Source: CADCWN01 sp039810045
GTDB taxonomy: Bacteria; Chloroflexota; Chloroflexia; Thermomicrobiales; CADCWN01
Reading direction: 5' to 3'
Assembly: GCA_039810045.1 (NCBI GenBank)
Contig: JBDHWF010000029.1
Span: 1 to 32,827, forward strand
Length of the DNA: 32,827 nucleotides
Part shown: positions 16,096 through 24,452 of the stretch, piece by piece
Layout of the letters: every line of letters starts with the position of its first letter
How positions within the stretch are numbered: position 1 is the first letter of the stretch
Position numbers and translations under genes: made by a program
The notes under the pieces: generated by a model
The model's input: the letters and a program-made list of their open reading frames with translations, nothing else
Database searches by the model: none
Told to the model about the DNA's origin: nothing

Positions 16096-16815
16096 ATGAA
16101 TCGTGAGTATCATCGCTGGTACAGTAGCTCCCTGAGCCGCGACATGGAGTTGCTGATCTTTGGACACGCTGGCGCACGGGTGCTGATCTTTCCAACCTCA
16201 CAAGGGCGGTTCTACGAATGGGAAGATCGGGGGATGATTCACGCCCTCCGCAACCAGATCGATCAGGGCCAACTGCAAATCATCACTGTCGATAGTGTGG
16301 ACGCCGAAAGCTGGTATGCCCGCCGCAAGCACCCCCACGACCGCGCCCTCCGCCAGGAACAATACGAACAGTACCTTTGCACCGAAGTGTTGCCGCTCTC
16401 ACGCCAGCGCAACGACAATCCGTTCCTGATCACCGTGGGCGCATCGTTTGGGGCCTATCACGCCGCCGACTTTGCCTTTCGGCACCCCGACCTGGTGAGC
16501 CGCATGATCGGGCTGAGCGGCCTCTACGATATTCGCCGCTTCACCAACGGCTACACCGACGACCTGATCTATCACCATAATCCCGTCGATTACCTGGCGG
16601 GAGAAAATGATCCAGCGCGTATCGCCGCCCTCCAACAACAGGATATAATCTTTGTCACTGGGCGTGACGATGCGTTCTGCGCCAATAACGAGTATATTGC
16701 GGGTCTCCTCTGGCGCAAGGGCATCGGCAACGCCCTGCGCCTCTGGGACGGCTGGGCGCATGATTGGCCCTGGTGGGAGCAGATGTTCTTGACGTATATC
16801 GGCGGACATGATTGA
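16096..16815 (+). CDS. Esterase-like alpha/beta hydrolase heading the ligase operon
   Basis: 239 residues of the esterase-D-like alpha/beta hydrolase group. The nucleophile elbow is VGASFGA with Ser117, the acid is Asp191 or Asp192 in VTGRDDAF, and the base is His222 in GWAHDW. The N terminus (SRDMELLIFGHAGARVLIFPTSQGRFYEWED) is characteristic of these compact esterases. It lies 59 bases before a RimK-like ATP-grasp gene on the same strand. In a peptide-ligase cluster it could hydrolyse or transfer an ester or amide of the product (inference). GAGG sits 9 bases before the ATG. No promoter is clear in the 153-base gap upstream. Confidence 0.85.
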   Translation: MNREYHRWYSSSLSRDMELLIFGHAGARVLIFPTSQGRFYEWEDRGMIHALRNQIDQGQLQIITVDSVDAESWYARRKHPHDRALRQEQYEQYLCTEVLPLSRQRNDNPFLITVGASFGAYHAADFAFRHPDLVSRMIGLSGLYDIRRFTNGYTDDLIYHHNPVDYLAGENDPARIAALQQQDIIFVTGRDDAFCANNEYIAGLLWRKGIGNALRLWDGWAHDWPWWEQMFLTYIGGHD

Positions 16816-16874
16816 ACTAGCGCAGCAACGAGTGGTCACTGGCCCAGGTGGGCTTCGGTAGGGAGGAAAATCCG

Positions 16875-17882
16875 ATGGTGCAAAAAGTTGGCCTGATTGT
16901 CGGGCGCGAATGGTCATTCCCCCCAGCGTTTCTTGAAGAAGTGAACAAGCGTAATGCTGGCGTGGTCGCCGAGTATGCCCTCCTTGGCGGTACCAAAATG
17001 GACGACCCTTGTGAATATGCCGTCCTGATCGACCGCATTTCCCACGAAGTACCCTACTACCGCAGTTTCCTGAAGCAGGCGGCCCTCCAAGGGGCCACCG
17101 TGATCAATAACCCGTTCATGTGGACCGCCGATGACAAACTCTTTGGCGCTGCGTTGGCAACCAGCATCGGGATCGCCTCACCAAAAACCTTCGCTCTGCC
17201 AAACAAAGAGTATGTCCCCGGCATCAAACACGACGAGAGCCTGCGGAACCTGAAATATCCGCTCGATTGGGAAGCGATCATCGACTATATCGGCCTCCCC
17301 TGCATCCTCAAAGACGCGCACGGTGGCGGCTGGAAAGAAGTTTACGTCTGCAACACCCTCGAAGAAGTCTGGCTGCACTACAACAACTCCGGGCTACTCA
17401 CGATGATCCTGCAAGAATTCATTGAGTGGGACCATTTCGTGCGCTGCATTGTCCTCGGCCAGGAGCAGGTGCTGCCGATGCGCTACGACCCCGGCGAACG
17501 CCGCTATCACGTTGACCACGATCACCTTTCGCCCGCAATGGGGCAGCGGATTGTCAGCGACTCCATCAAGCTCTGCCGCGCCCTTGGGTACGACATGAAC
17601 TCGATGGAGTGGGCGATTCGCGATGGCGTCCCCTACGCGATCGACTTTATGAACCCCGCCCCTGATATGGATATCAACTCCCTGACCCCTCACTATTTTG
17701 AGTGGGCCGTCAAGGGGATGGCGGATATGGCGATTAATCTGGTGAAGAACCCCCGCCCACAGGCCAAAGAACTACGCTGGGATGGCTTCTTCCGCAGCAA
17801 CTATCAGCCGACCCCAGTCGCCCCCGAAGCCACGGCGATTGGGCCATCCGATTCCGCCGCACCAACCGAGCCAACCACCTAG
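16875..17882 (+). CDS. RimK-like ATP-grasp amide ligase
   Basis: 335-residue ATP-grasp protein. The ATP-binding parts are visible: ILKDAHGGGWKEV (144-156, Lys146 and glycine loop), ILQEFIEWDHFVRCIVLG (178-195, adenine-side Gln180-Glu181) and the Mg2+ site in MEWAIRDGVPYAIDFMNPAP (Glu245, Asp257, Asn260). ATP-grasp ligases form an acyl phosphate from a carboxylate and join it to an amine or thiol. The N-terminal 130 residues form the pre-ATP-grasp part. Substrate is unknown. The start is ATG 16875 with GGGAGG 8 bases upstream; an upstream GTG at 16848 is less likely. The C-terminal tail (about 30 residues) is Ala/Pro-rich. Confidence 0.85.
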   Translation: MVQKVGLIVGREWSFPPAFLEEVNKRNAGVVAEYALLGGTKMDDPCEYAVLIDRISHEVPYYRSFLKQAALQGATVINNPFMWTADDKLFGAALATSIGIASPKTFALPNKEYVPGIKHDESLRNLKYPLDWEAIIDYIGLPCILKDAHGGGWKEVYVCNTLEEVWLHYNNSGLLTMILQEFIEWDHFVRCIVLGQEQVLPMRYDPGERRYHVDHDHLSPAMGQRIVSDSIKLCRALGYDMNSMEWAIRDGVPYAIDFMNPAPDMDINSLTPHYFEWAVKGMADMAINLVKNPRPQAKELRWDGFFRSNYQPTPVAPEATAIGPSDSAAPTEPTT

Positions 17883-17908
17883 CGCAGCGCAACGACCGGC
17901 GATCAACT

Positions 17909-17926
17909 CAGCACACCGTTGTGCTG
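17909..17926 (+). other. Intercistronic hairpin
   Basis: CAGCACA-CCGT-TGTGCTG, a 7-bp stem with a 4-base loop, lies in the 78-base gap between the two ATP-grasp genes. It has no U-tract, so it is more likely a message-stability element than a terminator. Confidence 0.4.
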
Positions 17927-17960
17927 CAACAATTCAACCAGTTCGGGCAGGGGGAACGTT

Positions 17961-19319
17961 ATGGCCTTATGGCAAGCGATTGAAACGTATCACGACCTGC
18001 TGACCGACGAACTCGGCGCAGAGTCACAAGGGCAACTGGCCGAGCGGCAGCAGCAGCGCGGTATCTCGTTCGGCACCCGCCCGCTAACGACCGTGCTGCG
18101 CCCGCGCTTTTTGGCCCCCGAGCAATATCGCTTTCTGCAAACCCGCGTGCGCCTGCTGATGCGGGCCTTTCGCACCGCCTACAACGCCGCCCTCGCCGAT
18201 GCCGATTTCCGCGCCCAGTTTGGCCTGACCGACTGGGAGGAGCAACTGATCAAGATTGACCCCGGCTTCCCCGAACCACACCCCACCGCCCGCCTCGACG
18301 CCTTCTTGATCACGGGGCGGGGCGGCCTGAAGTTTATGGAGTTCAACGGCGAGGTTCCGGCAGCCCCCGCCTATAACGACATCCTCTCCGAACTGTTCCT
18401 TGGCCTGCCGATCATGCGCGAGTTCCTGCACAGCCATCAGGTACGCCCGCTGCCCGCCAGTCACACCACGATGCACGCGCTGATCGACGCCTATCAGCGC
18501 TGGTTGGGCCGCCGCGAACGCCCCCGTATCGCCATTCTCGACTGGCGCGAAGTGCCAACGTACAGCGAGTTTGTCCTGTTCAATGATTATTTCCAGGAAC
18601 AGGGCTACGAAAGCCGGATCATCGACCCGCGCGAAGTGGAATATCGCAATGGCAAACTGTTCGCCGGAGATTATCAGATCGACCTGATCTACAAACGGGT
18701 GCTGATCAGCGAACTGGTCGAGCGCGAGGGCCTTGATAGCCCAGTCGTGCGGGCAGTCGCCGACCACGCCGTCTGCATGGTCAACCCGTTCCGCTGCAAG
18801 ATTCTGCACAAAAAGGCCAGCCTCGCCGTCCTCAGCGATGAACGAAATCAGCACCTCTTTACCCCCACCGAGCAGGAAACGATCAACCTGCACATCCCCT
18901 GGACTCGGCGCGTAGCCGACCGCGCCACAATCCACAACGGCCTACCAGTCGATCTGCTGCCGTATATCGCGCAACATCGCGAGCAATTCGTCCTCAAAGC
19001 GAACGATGAATATGGTGGCAAAGGGATCTTTCTCGGCTGGGAAACGAGCCAGGAGGAATGGGAGGCCACGATCCAGCAAGCCCTCAGCGAGCCATTCGTC
19101 GTGCAAGAGCGGGTTGAACTCCCCTCGGAACCATATCCCAGCTACGAGCATGGCCGGATCCAGATCATTGATCGGATGCAAGACACGAATCCCTACGTCT
19201 TCTACGGCAACTATATGGATGGATGCCTCACCCGCCTCTCCACCCAGGCCCTGCTGAATGTCACAGCGGGTGGCGGCTCCACCGTGCCAACATTCCTGGT
19301 CGAACAACGCGAACAGTAG
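17961..19319 (+). CDS. Circularly permuted ATP-grasp ligase
   Basis: 452 residues of the circularly permuted ATP-grasp type (glutathionylspermidine-synthase-like / CP-ATP-grasp type 2). Motifs: FMEFNGEVPAAPAYNDI (125-141), DLIYKRVLISELVE (241-254), FRCKILHKKASLAVLSDE (277-294), FVLKANDEYGGKGIFLGWE (343-361, ATP-binding Lys346 and glycine loop), FVVQERVEL (379-387) and NVTAGGGSTVPTFLVE (433-448). These show a complete catalytic core. Relatives amidate or ligate peptide carboxylates, but the substrate cannot be read from sequence. The start is ATG 17961 with AGGGGG 6 bases upstream; a longer frame from 17919 has no site. It is 78 bases after the RimK-like gene. Confidence 0.82.
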   Translation: MALWQAIETYHDLLTDELGAESQGQLAERQQQRGISFGTRPLTTVLRPRFLAPEQYRFLQTRVRLLMRAFRTAYNAALADADFRAQFGLTDWEEQLIKIDPGFPEPHPTARLDAFLITGRGGLKFMEFNGEVPAAPAYNDILSELFLGLPIMREFLHSHQVRPLPASHTTMHALIDAYQRWLGRRERPRIAILDWREVPTYSEFVLFNDYFQEQGYESRIIDPREVEYRNGKLFAGDYQIDLIYKRVLISELVEREGLDSPVVRAVADHAVCMVNPFRCKILHKKASLAVLSDERNQHLFTPTEQETINLHIPWTRRVADRATIHNGLPVDLLPYIAQHREQFVLKANDEYGGKGIFLGWETSQEEWEATIQQALSEPFVVQERVELPSEPYPSYEHGRIQIIDRMQDTNPYVFYGNYMDGCLTRLSTQALLNVTAGGGSTVPTFLVEQREQ

Positions 19320-19352
19320 CCACCAGCGAGGCCAAAACGAAAGGGGGGTAGG

Positions 19353-20081
19353 ATGGAACGAGTAGCGATTGTCACTGGCGCAGCGCGCGGTATCGGCCTC
19401 GCCATTGCCCAACGCCTCCACAGTGACGGCCTGCGGGTCGCCCTGGTCGACCGCGATCTTCCCACTGCTCAGGCTGCCGCCGCCGCCCTCGGCGACCGCG
19501 CCCAGGCGTTCCCCTGCGACATTGCCGATTCAGCGGCAGTGAACACGATGGTCGAGGCCGTCGTGGCAACCTGGGGCCGCCTTGATGTCCTGGTCAACAA
19601 CGCAGGGATTGTCGGGCCGAATATGCCACTGGTCGAAGTCAGTGACGCCGACTGGCAGCGAATCGTCGGGATCAACCTGAACGGCGCGTTCTACTGCTGT
19701 CGCGCTGCTGTGCCCGCGATGCTGGCGCACGATTGGGGCCGCATCGTCAATATCGCCTCCATCGCGGGCAAAGAGGGCAACCCAAACCTCGCCGCCTACA
19801 GCGCCACCAAAGCCGCCGTGATCGGCCTGACGAAATCGTTGGGCAAAGAGTTGGCGACCACGAACGTGTTGGTCAACGCCGTCGCTCCGGCAGTGATCGA
19901 AACCGAGATTCTCGAACAGGCCACCGCCGAAACGCGCAACTACATGGTCAGTCGGATTCCGATGGGCCGCCCTGGTCAGTCGGAAGAAGTCGCCGCGCTG
20001 GTCGCGTGGCTGGCAAGCCCGGAATGTTCTTTCAGCACAGGCGCGGTCTACGACATCTCTGGTGGTCGTGCCACCTACTGA
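19353..20081 (+). CDS. Short-chain dehydrogenase/reductase within the ligase operon
   Basis: 242-residue classical SDR. TGAARGIG (8-15) binds the nucleotide, NNAG is at 82-85, catalytic Ser136 and YSATK (Tyr149, Lys153) are intact, and the family's Asn-containing helix carries Asn110. Asp33 after the second strand suggests preference for NAD(H) over NADP(H). FabG-like overall. Within the operon it could oxidise or reduce a hydroxy or keto group on the amide product or its precursor (inference). A GGGGGG-type site precedes the ATG; the gap to the previous stop is 33 bases. Confidence 0.88.
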   Translation: MERVAIVTGAARGIGLAIAQRLHSDGLRVALVDRDLPTAQAAAAALGDRAQAFPCDIADSAAVNTMVEAVVATWGRLDVLVNNAGIVGPNMPLVEVSDADWQRIVGINLNGAFYCCRAAVPAMLAHDWGRIVNIASIAGKEGNPNLAAYSATKAAVIGLTKSLGKELATTNVLVNAVAPAVIETEILEQATAETRNYMVSRIPMGRPGQSEEVAALVAWLASPECSFSTGAVYDISGGRATY

Positions 20082-20104
20082 CCATTGCTCGCAAGGAGGC
20101 CCCG

Positions 20105-21241
20105 ATGAAAGCACCTTCGCTCACGCTCGGCATCGAAGAGGAATACCAGATCATCGACCCCCAGACCCGCGAATTGAAATCGTACATCACCGAGATTTTG
20201 GAAGAAGGCCGCCTGGTACTCCTGGAGCAGATCAAAGCGGAGTTGCATCAATCGATTGTGGAAGTTGGCAGCAAAGTCTGCCACTCCCCCGCCGAATTAC
20301 GCAAAGAACTTGTCTGGCTGCGCCGTTCGCTGATTGAACTGGCGGGCAGCAAAGGGATGGCGATCGCGGCGGCTGGCACCCACCCATTTTCCTCCTGGCA
20401 CGAGCAAGAGATCACCCCATTCGACCGCTACATCGGCGTGAAAGAAGATATGGGCGAACTGGCCCAGCGGTTGCTGATCTTCGGCACCCACATCCATATC
20501 GGAATCGAAGACCCCGACTTTATGATCGATGCGATGAATGTGGTGCGCTATATGCTGCCCCACCTCCTCTGCCTCTCCACCAGTTCCCCATTTTGGATGG
20601 GCCGCACGACCGGGCTGAAATCGTATCGCAGCACCATCTTCCGCAACTTCCCGCGCACAGGTATCCCGCGTGACTTCGGAGCCTGGTCTGAGTACACCAC
20701 GTTAGTAAACACGATGGTGCAAACAAACTCGATCCCCGACGCCAGCAAGATCTGGTGGGATGTGCGCCCACACCACGCCTACCCCACCTTGGAGATTCGG
20801 ATCTGTGACATCTGCACCCGCGTCGATGAGGCGATCTGTCTGGCCGCGATTGTGCAGGCGATTGTCGCGAAAGTCTGGCAACTACGGCGCGATAACCTGA
20901 CCTTCCGCATCTATCCTGCCGAACTGATCGAGGAAAACAAGTGGCGGGCGGTGCGCTATGGCCTGGAGGGGAGCCTGATCGATCTGGGCAAGAACGAAGA
21001 ACTGCCCGCCCGCGCCCTAATTCGCGAGATCATCGAATGGTTCATCGCCGATGTGATCGACGAACTGGGCAGTCGCCGCGAGGTCGAGTACGTCTACCAT
21101 ATCCTCAACAACGGCACCAGTGCCGACCGCCAACTGGCGACCTACGCCCGCACTGGCGACCTCAACGATGTTGTCGATCAACTGATCCGCGAGACTGCCG
21201 AGGGCGTTGTGCCGCTGGAGACGATTCCCCAGGCCAGATAG
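20105..21241 (+). CDS. GCS2-family carboxylate-amine ligase (YbdK-like)
   Basis: 378 residues of the glutamate-cysteine ligase type 2 family, within the glutamine-synthetase-like superfamily. Motifs: LGIEEEYQIID (8-18, Mg/substrate acids), GTHIHIGIED (127-136), WWDVRPHHAYPTLEIRICD (217-235). These cover the metal and nucleotide site. Family members such as YbdK have weak glutamate-cysteine ligase activity; true substrates are usually unknown. The ATG at 20105 has AAGGAGG 5 bases upstream. The same frame extends further upstream over the SDR, but that part is not conserved protein. It is the last biosynthetic gene, 23 bases after the SDR stop. Confidence 0.9.
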   Translation: MKAPSLTLGIEEEYQIIDPQTRELKSYITEILEEGRLVLLEQIKAELHQSIVEVGSKVCHSPAELRKELVWLRRSLIELAGSKGMAIAAAGTHPFSSWHEQEITPFDRYIGVKEDMGELAQRLLIFGTHIHIGIEDPDFMIDAMNVVRYMLPHLLCLSTSSPFWMGRTTGLKSYRSTIFRNFPRTGIPRDFGAWSEYTTLVNTMVQTNSIPDASKIWWDVRPHHAYPTLEIRICDICTRVDEAICLAAIVQAIVAKVWQLRRDNLTFRIYPAELIEENKWRAVRYGLEGSLIDLGKNEELPARALIREIIEWFIADVIDELGSRREVEYVYHILNNGTSADRQLATYARTGDLNDVVDQLIRETAEGVVPLETIPQAR

Positions 21242-21273
21242 GGGGTTGTCCCGATCCCGTTGCGGGAACGAAA

Positions 21274-21301
21274 TTGACGAAAGTGGCGTCTTTAGTAGAG
21301 A
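21274..21301 (+). promoter_or_regulatory. Weak promoter candidate before the peptide importer
   Basis: TTGACG (21274-21279), 16-base spacer, TAGAGA (21296-21301). The -10 match is poor. The binding-protein gene could equally be served by read-through from the ligase operon; a TCCCG-TTG-CGGGA hairpin lies just upstream. Confidence 0.25.
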
Positions 21302-21372
21302 ATTACGCCATTGGTAGTGATTGTCTGACAAGCGAACCATGTCGGATTGGCGGAGAAGGAGAGAAATAAGGT

Positions 21373-23334
21373 ATGCCATTATTCAAACGTGACCCCGAGG
21401 AATCACCGTTAGCCCAGGAATGGACCAGACGCGGCCTCTCACGGCGCGATTTTCTGCGGCTCAGTGCCGCTGGCGTCAGCGTCGCCACGATGGGCGCACT
21501 GCTCGCCGCCTGTGGCAGCGATACCCCGGCGACGACGGCCCCCGCCGCATCAACCTCCGCCGCCCCGTCGGCGGCGGCCTCCACTGCGCCCAGCGCAGCA
21601 GCCAGCACCGCCCCTGGCGGGAGTGCTTCTGCCGCCCCTAGCGGCGCAGCGAGCGCAGCCCCCAGCGCGGCAGCTTCGGCGACCCGTCCGGGTGGCACCC
21701 CCGCCGCGACTGGTTCCCCAGCCGCTGGAGCTGGTGGCGCAGCGGGCCTGCCCAGTGGCGGCAAATACAGCACCCTAGAAGCGGTTGGCAAGAAAGGCGG
21801 CCACATCACCGAGGGCGATGTCACCGAGGTCAAGACGTTCAACGGGATGGTCTCCAGCGATACCGCCTCCAACGCAATGATCGCGATGATGTTCAACGTG
21901 TTGGTGAACGTCAACCCCGACACCCTGACGCCATATCCCGACCTGGCAACGGTCGTGCCAACGCGGGAAAACGGCGGCATCTCGCAAGATGGTCTGACCT
22001 ACACCTTCAAGCTGCGGACCGATGTCAAGTGGCACGACGGTCAGGCGTTCACCGCAAAAGATGTCGTCTACACCTACACCACGATGCAGAAGAAGGAGCT
22101 TGGTTCGCAGCGAACCAGCGAATTGAACGACCGCGTGGAATCTGTCACAGCCCCCGATGATGCGACCGTGGTCTTCAAGATGAAGAAGATCGTCGCGCCA
22201 TTCCTGATCAGCAATATGTATTACATCGTGCCAGAACATATCTTGAAAGATGTCGCTGCCGACCAGATCAAGGCGCATCCGTTCAGCCTGGGTGACGCCA
22301 AGGCGACGATTGGCACTGGGCCATTCAAGTTCGGCAGCTACACCAAGGGTGATAACGTTACCCTGCTGAAGAACGCCAGCTTCTTCCGTGGTGAGCCCGC
22401 GCTCGACCAATATATCTACAAGATCGTGAAAGACCGCACCGTGCTGGCCCAGGTGTTGAAGACTGGTGAAGTGGACTTCGGGCCGCTGACCCCCGCGCTC
22501 TACGACGAAATGTCGAAGCAGCCGAACCTCAACGCGCTGAAGTACGATTCATTCTCGTTCTTCTTCTATGCCTACCAGCTCGACCCCACCAAGACGACCC
22601 TGTTCCAGGAGAAGGCCGTGCGGCAGGCGCTCACCTACGCGCTCGACCGCGAGGCGATGCTGAAAGCGATTCGCTTTGGGCTGGGCGTCGTTGGGGCTGG
22701 CACCGAGCCAACCCTCTCCTGGGCCTATGCGCCAGATAAGATCACGACCAAGTACACTTATGACCCCGCCAAGGCGAACCAACTGCTCGATCAGGCAGGG
22801 TGGGTCAAGGGTGCCGATGGTATCCGCGCCAAAGATGGGAAGAAGCTCAGCTTCACCCTCTGGACCTATTCCGGCGACCCGGTCACGGAAGGCTATCTCG
22901 CCTCGATCCAGCAGTTGTGGAAAGCGGTGGGGGCCGATGTGACCCCGAAGACGGAAGAGTTCAGCACCTTCGTGGCACGGCTCACCGAATCCCACGACTT
23001 TGAAGTCGCGATGGTCGGTTTCAGTTGGGGCACCGACCCCGACCAGCAGACGATGTGGGCGACGCAATCGTACGGCAGTGGCTTCAATCTCAACAAATAC
23101 TCGAACCCGCAGATTGACGATATTACCGCCAAGGCGCTCGTCGAACTCGACCAGGAGAAGCGCAAAGATCTCTACATCCAGATGCAGAACATTCTGGCCG
23201 ACGAGGTACCGAGCGTGATTCTCTACTTCTCACAAACGGTGGTGGGCGTCAGCAAGCGCGTCCACAACCTCATTCCCAACGCCAGCAATATCCGCTGGAA
23301 CAGCTACAACTGGTGGGTTACTGACGGCAAGTAA
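21373..23334 (+). CDS. Peptide ABC substrate-binding lipoprotein (Tat)
   Basis: 653-residue DppA/OppA-like (family 5) binding protein. It has a Tat signal with Arg24-Arg25 (SRRDFL), lipobox Cys47 (LAAC), an Ala/Ser/Pro/Gly linker of about 80 residues (50-130), then the family core: VKWHDGQAFTAKDVVYTYTTM, IGTGPFKFGSYTKGD, EKAVRQALTYALDREAML and FSWGTDPDQQTMWATQSYGSGFNLNKYSNPQ. It should deliver an oligopeptide-like ligand to the two permeases that follow. AAGGAG lies 11 bases before the ATG, a little far, with TAAGG closer in. It follows the ligase operon by 131 bases. Confidence 0.9.
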   Translation: MPLFKRDPEESPLAQEWTRRGLSRRDFLRLSAAGVSVATMGALLAACGSDTPATTAPAASTSAAPSAAASTAPSAAASTAPGGSASAAPSGAASAAPSAAASATRPGGTPAATGSPAAGAGGAAGLPSGGKYSTLEAVGKKGGHITEGDVTEVKTFNGMVSSDTASNAMIAMMFNVLVNVNPDTLTPYPDLATVVPTRENGGISQDGLTYTFKLRTDVKWHDGQAFTAKDVVYTYTTMQKKELGSQRTSELNDRVESVTAPDDATVVFKMKKIVAPFLISNMYYIVPEHILKDVAADQIKAHPFSLGDAKATIGTGPFKFGSYTKGDNVTLLKNASFFRGEPALDQYIYKIVKDRTVLAQVLKTGEVDFGPLTPALYDEMSKQPNLNALKYDSFSFFFYAYQLDPTKTTLFQEKAVRQALTYALDREAMLKAIRFGLGVVGAGTEPTLSWAYAPDKITTKYTYDPAKANQLLDQAGWVKGADGIRAKDGKKLSFTLWTYSGDPVTEGYLASIQQLWKAVGADVTPKTEEFSTFVARLTESHDFEVAMVGFSWGTDPDQQTMWATQSYGSGFNLNKYSNPQIDDITAKALVELDQEKRKDLYIQMQNILADEVPSVILYFSQTVVGVSKRVHNLIPNASNIRWNSYNWWVTDGK

Positions 23335-23344
23335 ACCAAGTATC

Positions 23345-23384
23345 CAGCAGGGCAGGACGCGAGCTTTCGCGTCCTGCCCCGCTG
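23345..23384 (+). terminator. Strong hairpin after the binding-protein gene
   Basis: A 13-bp perfect stem (23350-23362 with 23367-23379) with a 4-base loop, extended by a CAGC/GCTG pairing across one mismatch. It lies 10 bases past the stop. No U-tract follows, so it may work as a partial terminator or message-end stabiliser between the binding protein and its permeases. Confidence 0.6.
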
Positions 23385-23412
23385 ATCTGCACCCAACAGT
23401 ATCGGTTTGCCC

Positions 23413-23440
23413 TTTCCGCCCAGCGGAAAACTGGTACACT
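23413..23440 (+). promoter_or_regulatory. Extended -10 promoter overlapped by a palindrome
   Basis: TGGTACACT (23432-23440) is an extended -10 box with no -35 match. A perfect palindrome TTTCCGC-CCA-GCGGAAA (23413-23429) lies immediately upstream of it, in the -35 zone. This would give the permeases their own, regulated promoter. Confidence 0.45.
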
Positions 23441-23481
23441 GCCCCAGGCACGAACCAACGCTTTCTGCACGGAGAACGAGC

Positions 23482-24432
23482 ATGGGCACCTACCTGATCA
23501 AGCGCGTCTTACAGATCTTTCCGCTCCTCTTTGGGATCACCATCCTGGTCTTTCTGCTGATCAATGCCGTTCCCGGCAGCCCGGTCAGTGACCTCGCCCT
23601 CAACCCTGGCACCCGCCCCGAAGATGTCGCCCGCATCAAGCAACAACTTGGGCTTGATCAGCCGCTCTACAAGCGGTATTTCACCTGGGTCGGCAATCTC
23701 CTGCATGGTGATCTTGGGAAGTCGATGGTCACCTATCGCGATGTCCGCAGCGAGATTATGGGTCGCCTGCCCAACACCCTCAAACTGACCACAGCGGCCT
23801 TTCTTCTGGCCCTGCTGTTCTCCGTCCCGATCGGGATCTACTCGGCTCTCAAACGCAATAGTATCTTTGACTATGTCGCCACGGTCGTTTCGGTCGCCGG
23901 GGTCTCGATCCCCAGCTTCTGGCTCGCCCTGATCTTGATCCTGGTCTTTGCCGTGAACTTACGCTGGTTGCCCTCTGGCGGCACCCAGAATCTCGGCGAT
24001 GGTGGCCTGGTCGATCAACTGCGGCACCTGATCTTGCCCGCGTTCGCCCTGGCGATTGTTGAACTGGCTGGGTGGACGCGCTACATTCGGGGGCAGATGC
24101 TGGAAGTAATTCGGCAAGATTACATTCGCACCGCCCGCTCGAAAGGAATCGCCGAGCGCGTCGTAATCTTTCGACACGCCTTCCGCAACGCGCTCCTGCC
24201 GCTCCTCACCCTCTTTGGCCTCTCGATTCCTCAGTTCTTTAGCGGCGCACTGATCATCGAAACAATCTTTAGTTGGCCGGGAATCGGGCGGCTCACGTTT
24301 GACGCCGCCATCAGCCGCGATTACACAATGATTATGGGAACCGTCTTACTCAGTTCCATTATGGTGGTACTGGGGAATCTCTTTGCTGATATTGGCTATG
24401 GGCTGCTCGATCCACGCATCAAGCAGAGCTAA
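23482..24432 (+). CDS. Peptide ABC permease, DppB/OppB-type
   Basis: 316 residues with the N-terminal signature of the family (YLIKRVLQIFPLLFGITILVFLLINAVPG), about six membrane segments, and the cytoplasmic coupling loop QDYIRTARSKGIAERVVIFRHAFRNALLP (212-240) that contacts the ATPase. The C-terminal LLDPRIK is also typical. It forms the first half of the importer channel. The start is ATG 23482 with GGAG 7 bases upstream; the frame is open further upstream, but through the promoter region. The second permease gene follows after 20 bases. Confidence 0.92.
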   Translation: MGTYLIKRVLQIFPLLFGITILVFLLINAVPGSPVSDLALNPGTRPEDVARIKQQLGLDQPLYKRYFTWVGNLLHGDLGKSMVTYRDVRSEIMGRLPNTLKLTTAAFLLALLFSVPIGIYSALKRNSIFDYVATVVSVAGVSIPSFWLALILILVFAVNLRWLPSGGTQNLGDGGLVDQLRHLILPAFALAIVELAGWTRYIRGQMLEVIRQDYIRTARSKGIAERVVIFRHAFRNALLPLLTLFGLSIPQFFSGALIIETIFSWPGIGRLTFDAAISRDYTMIMGTVLLSSIMVVLGNLFADIGYGLLDPRIKQS

Positions 24433-24452
24433 GCAAACGATGAGGTGTGGTC

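Noticed and set aside
18084..18935. 283-residue minus-strand frame
   Set aside because: It is antisense to the circularly permuted ATP-grasp gene, whose motifs are clear. A shadow frame from GC-rich third positions.
19733..20104. N-terminal extension of the GCS2 ligase overlapping the SDR
   Set aside because: The extension is the SDR gene read in another frame. The strong ribosome site at 20093 and the conserved GIEEEY start place the real ATG at 20105.
21540..21760. Repeated GCC/AGC/CCC codons as a possible tandem repeat element
   Set aside because: The pattern is in frame and encodes the Ala/Ser/Pro linker of a lipoprotein, so it is protein low complexity, not a mobile or satellite repeat.
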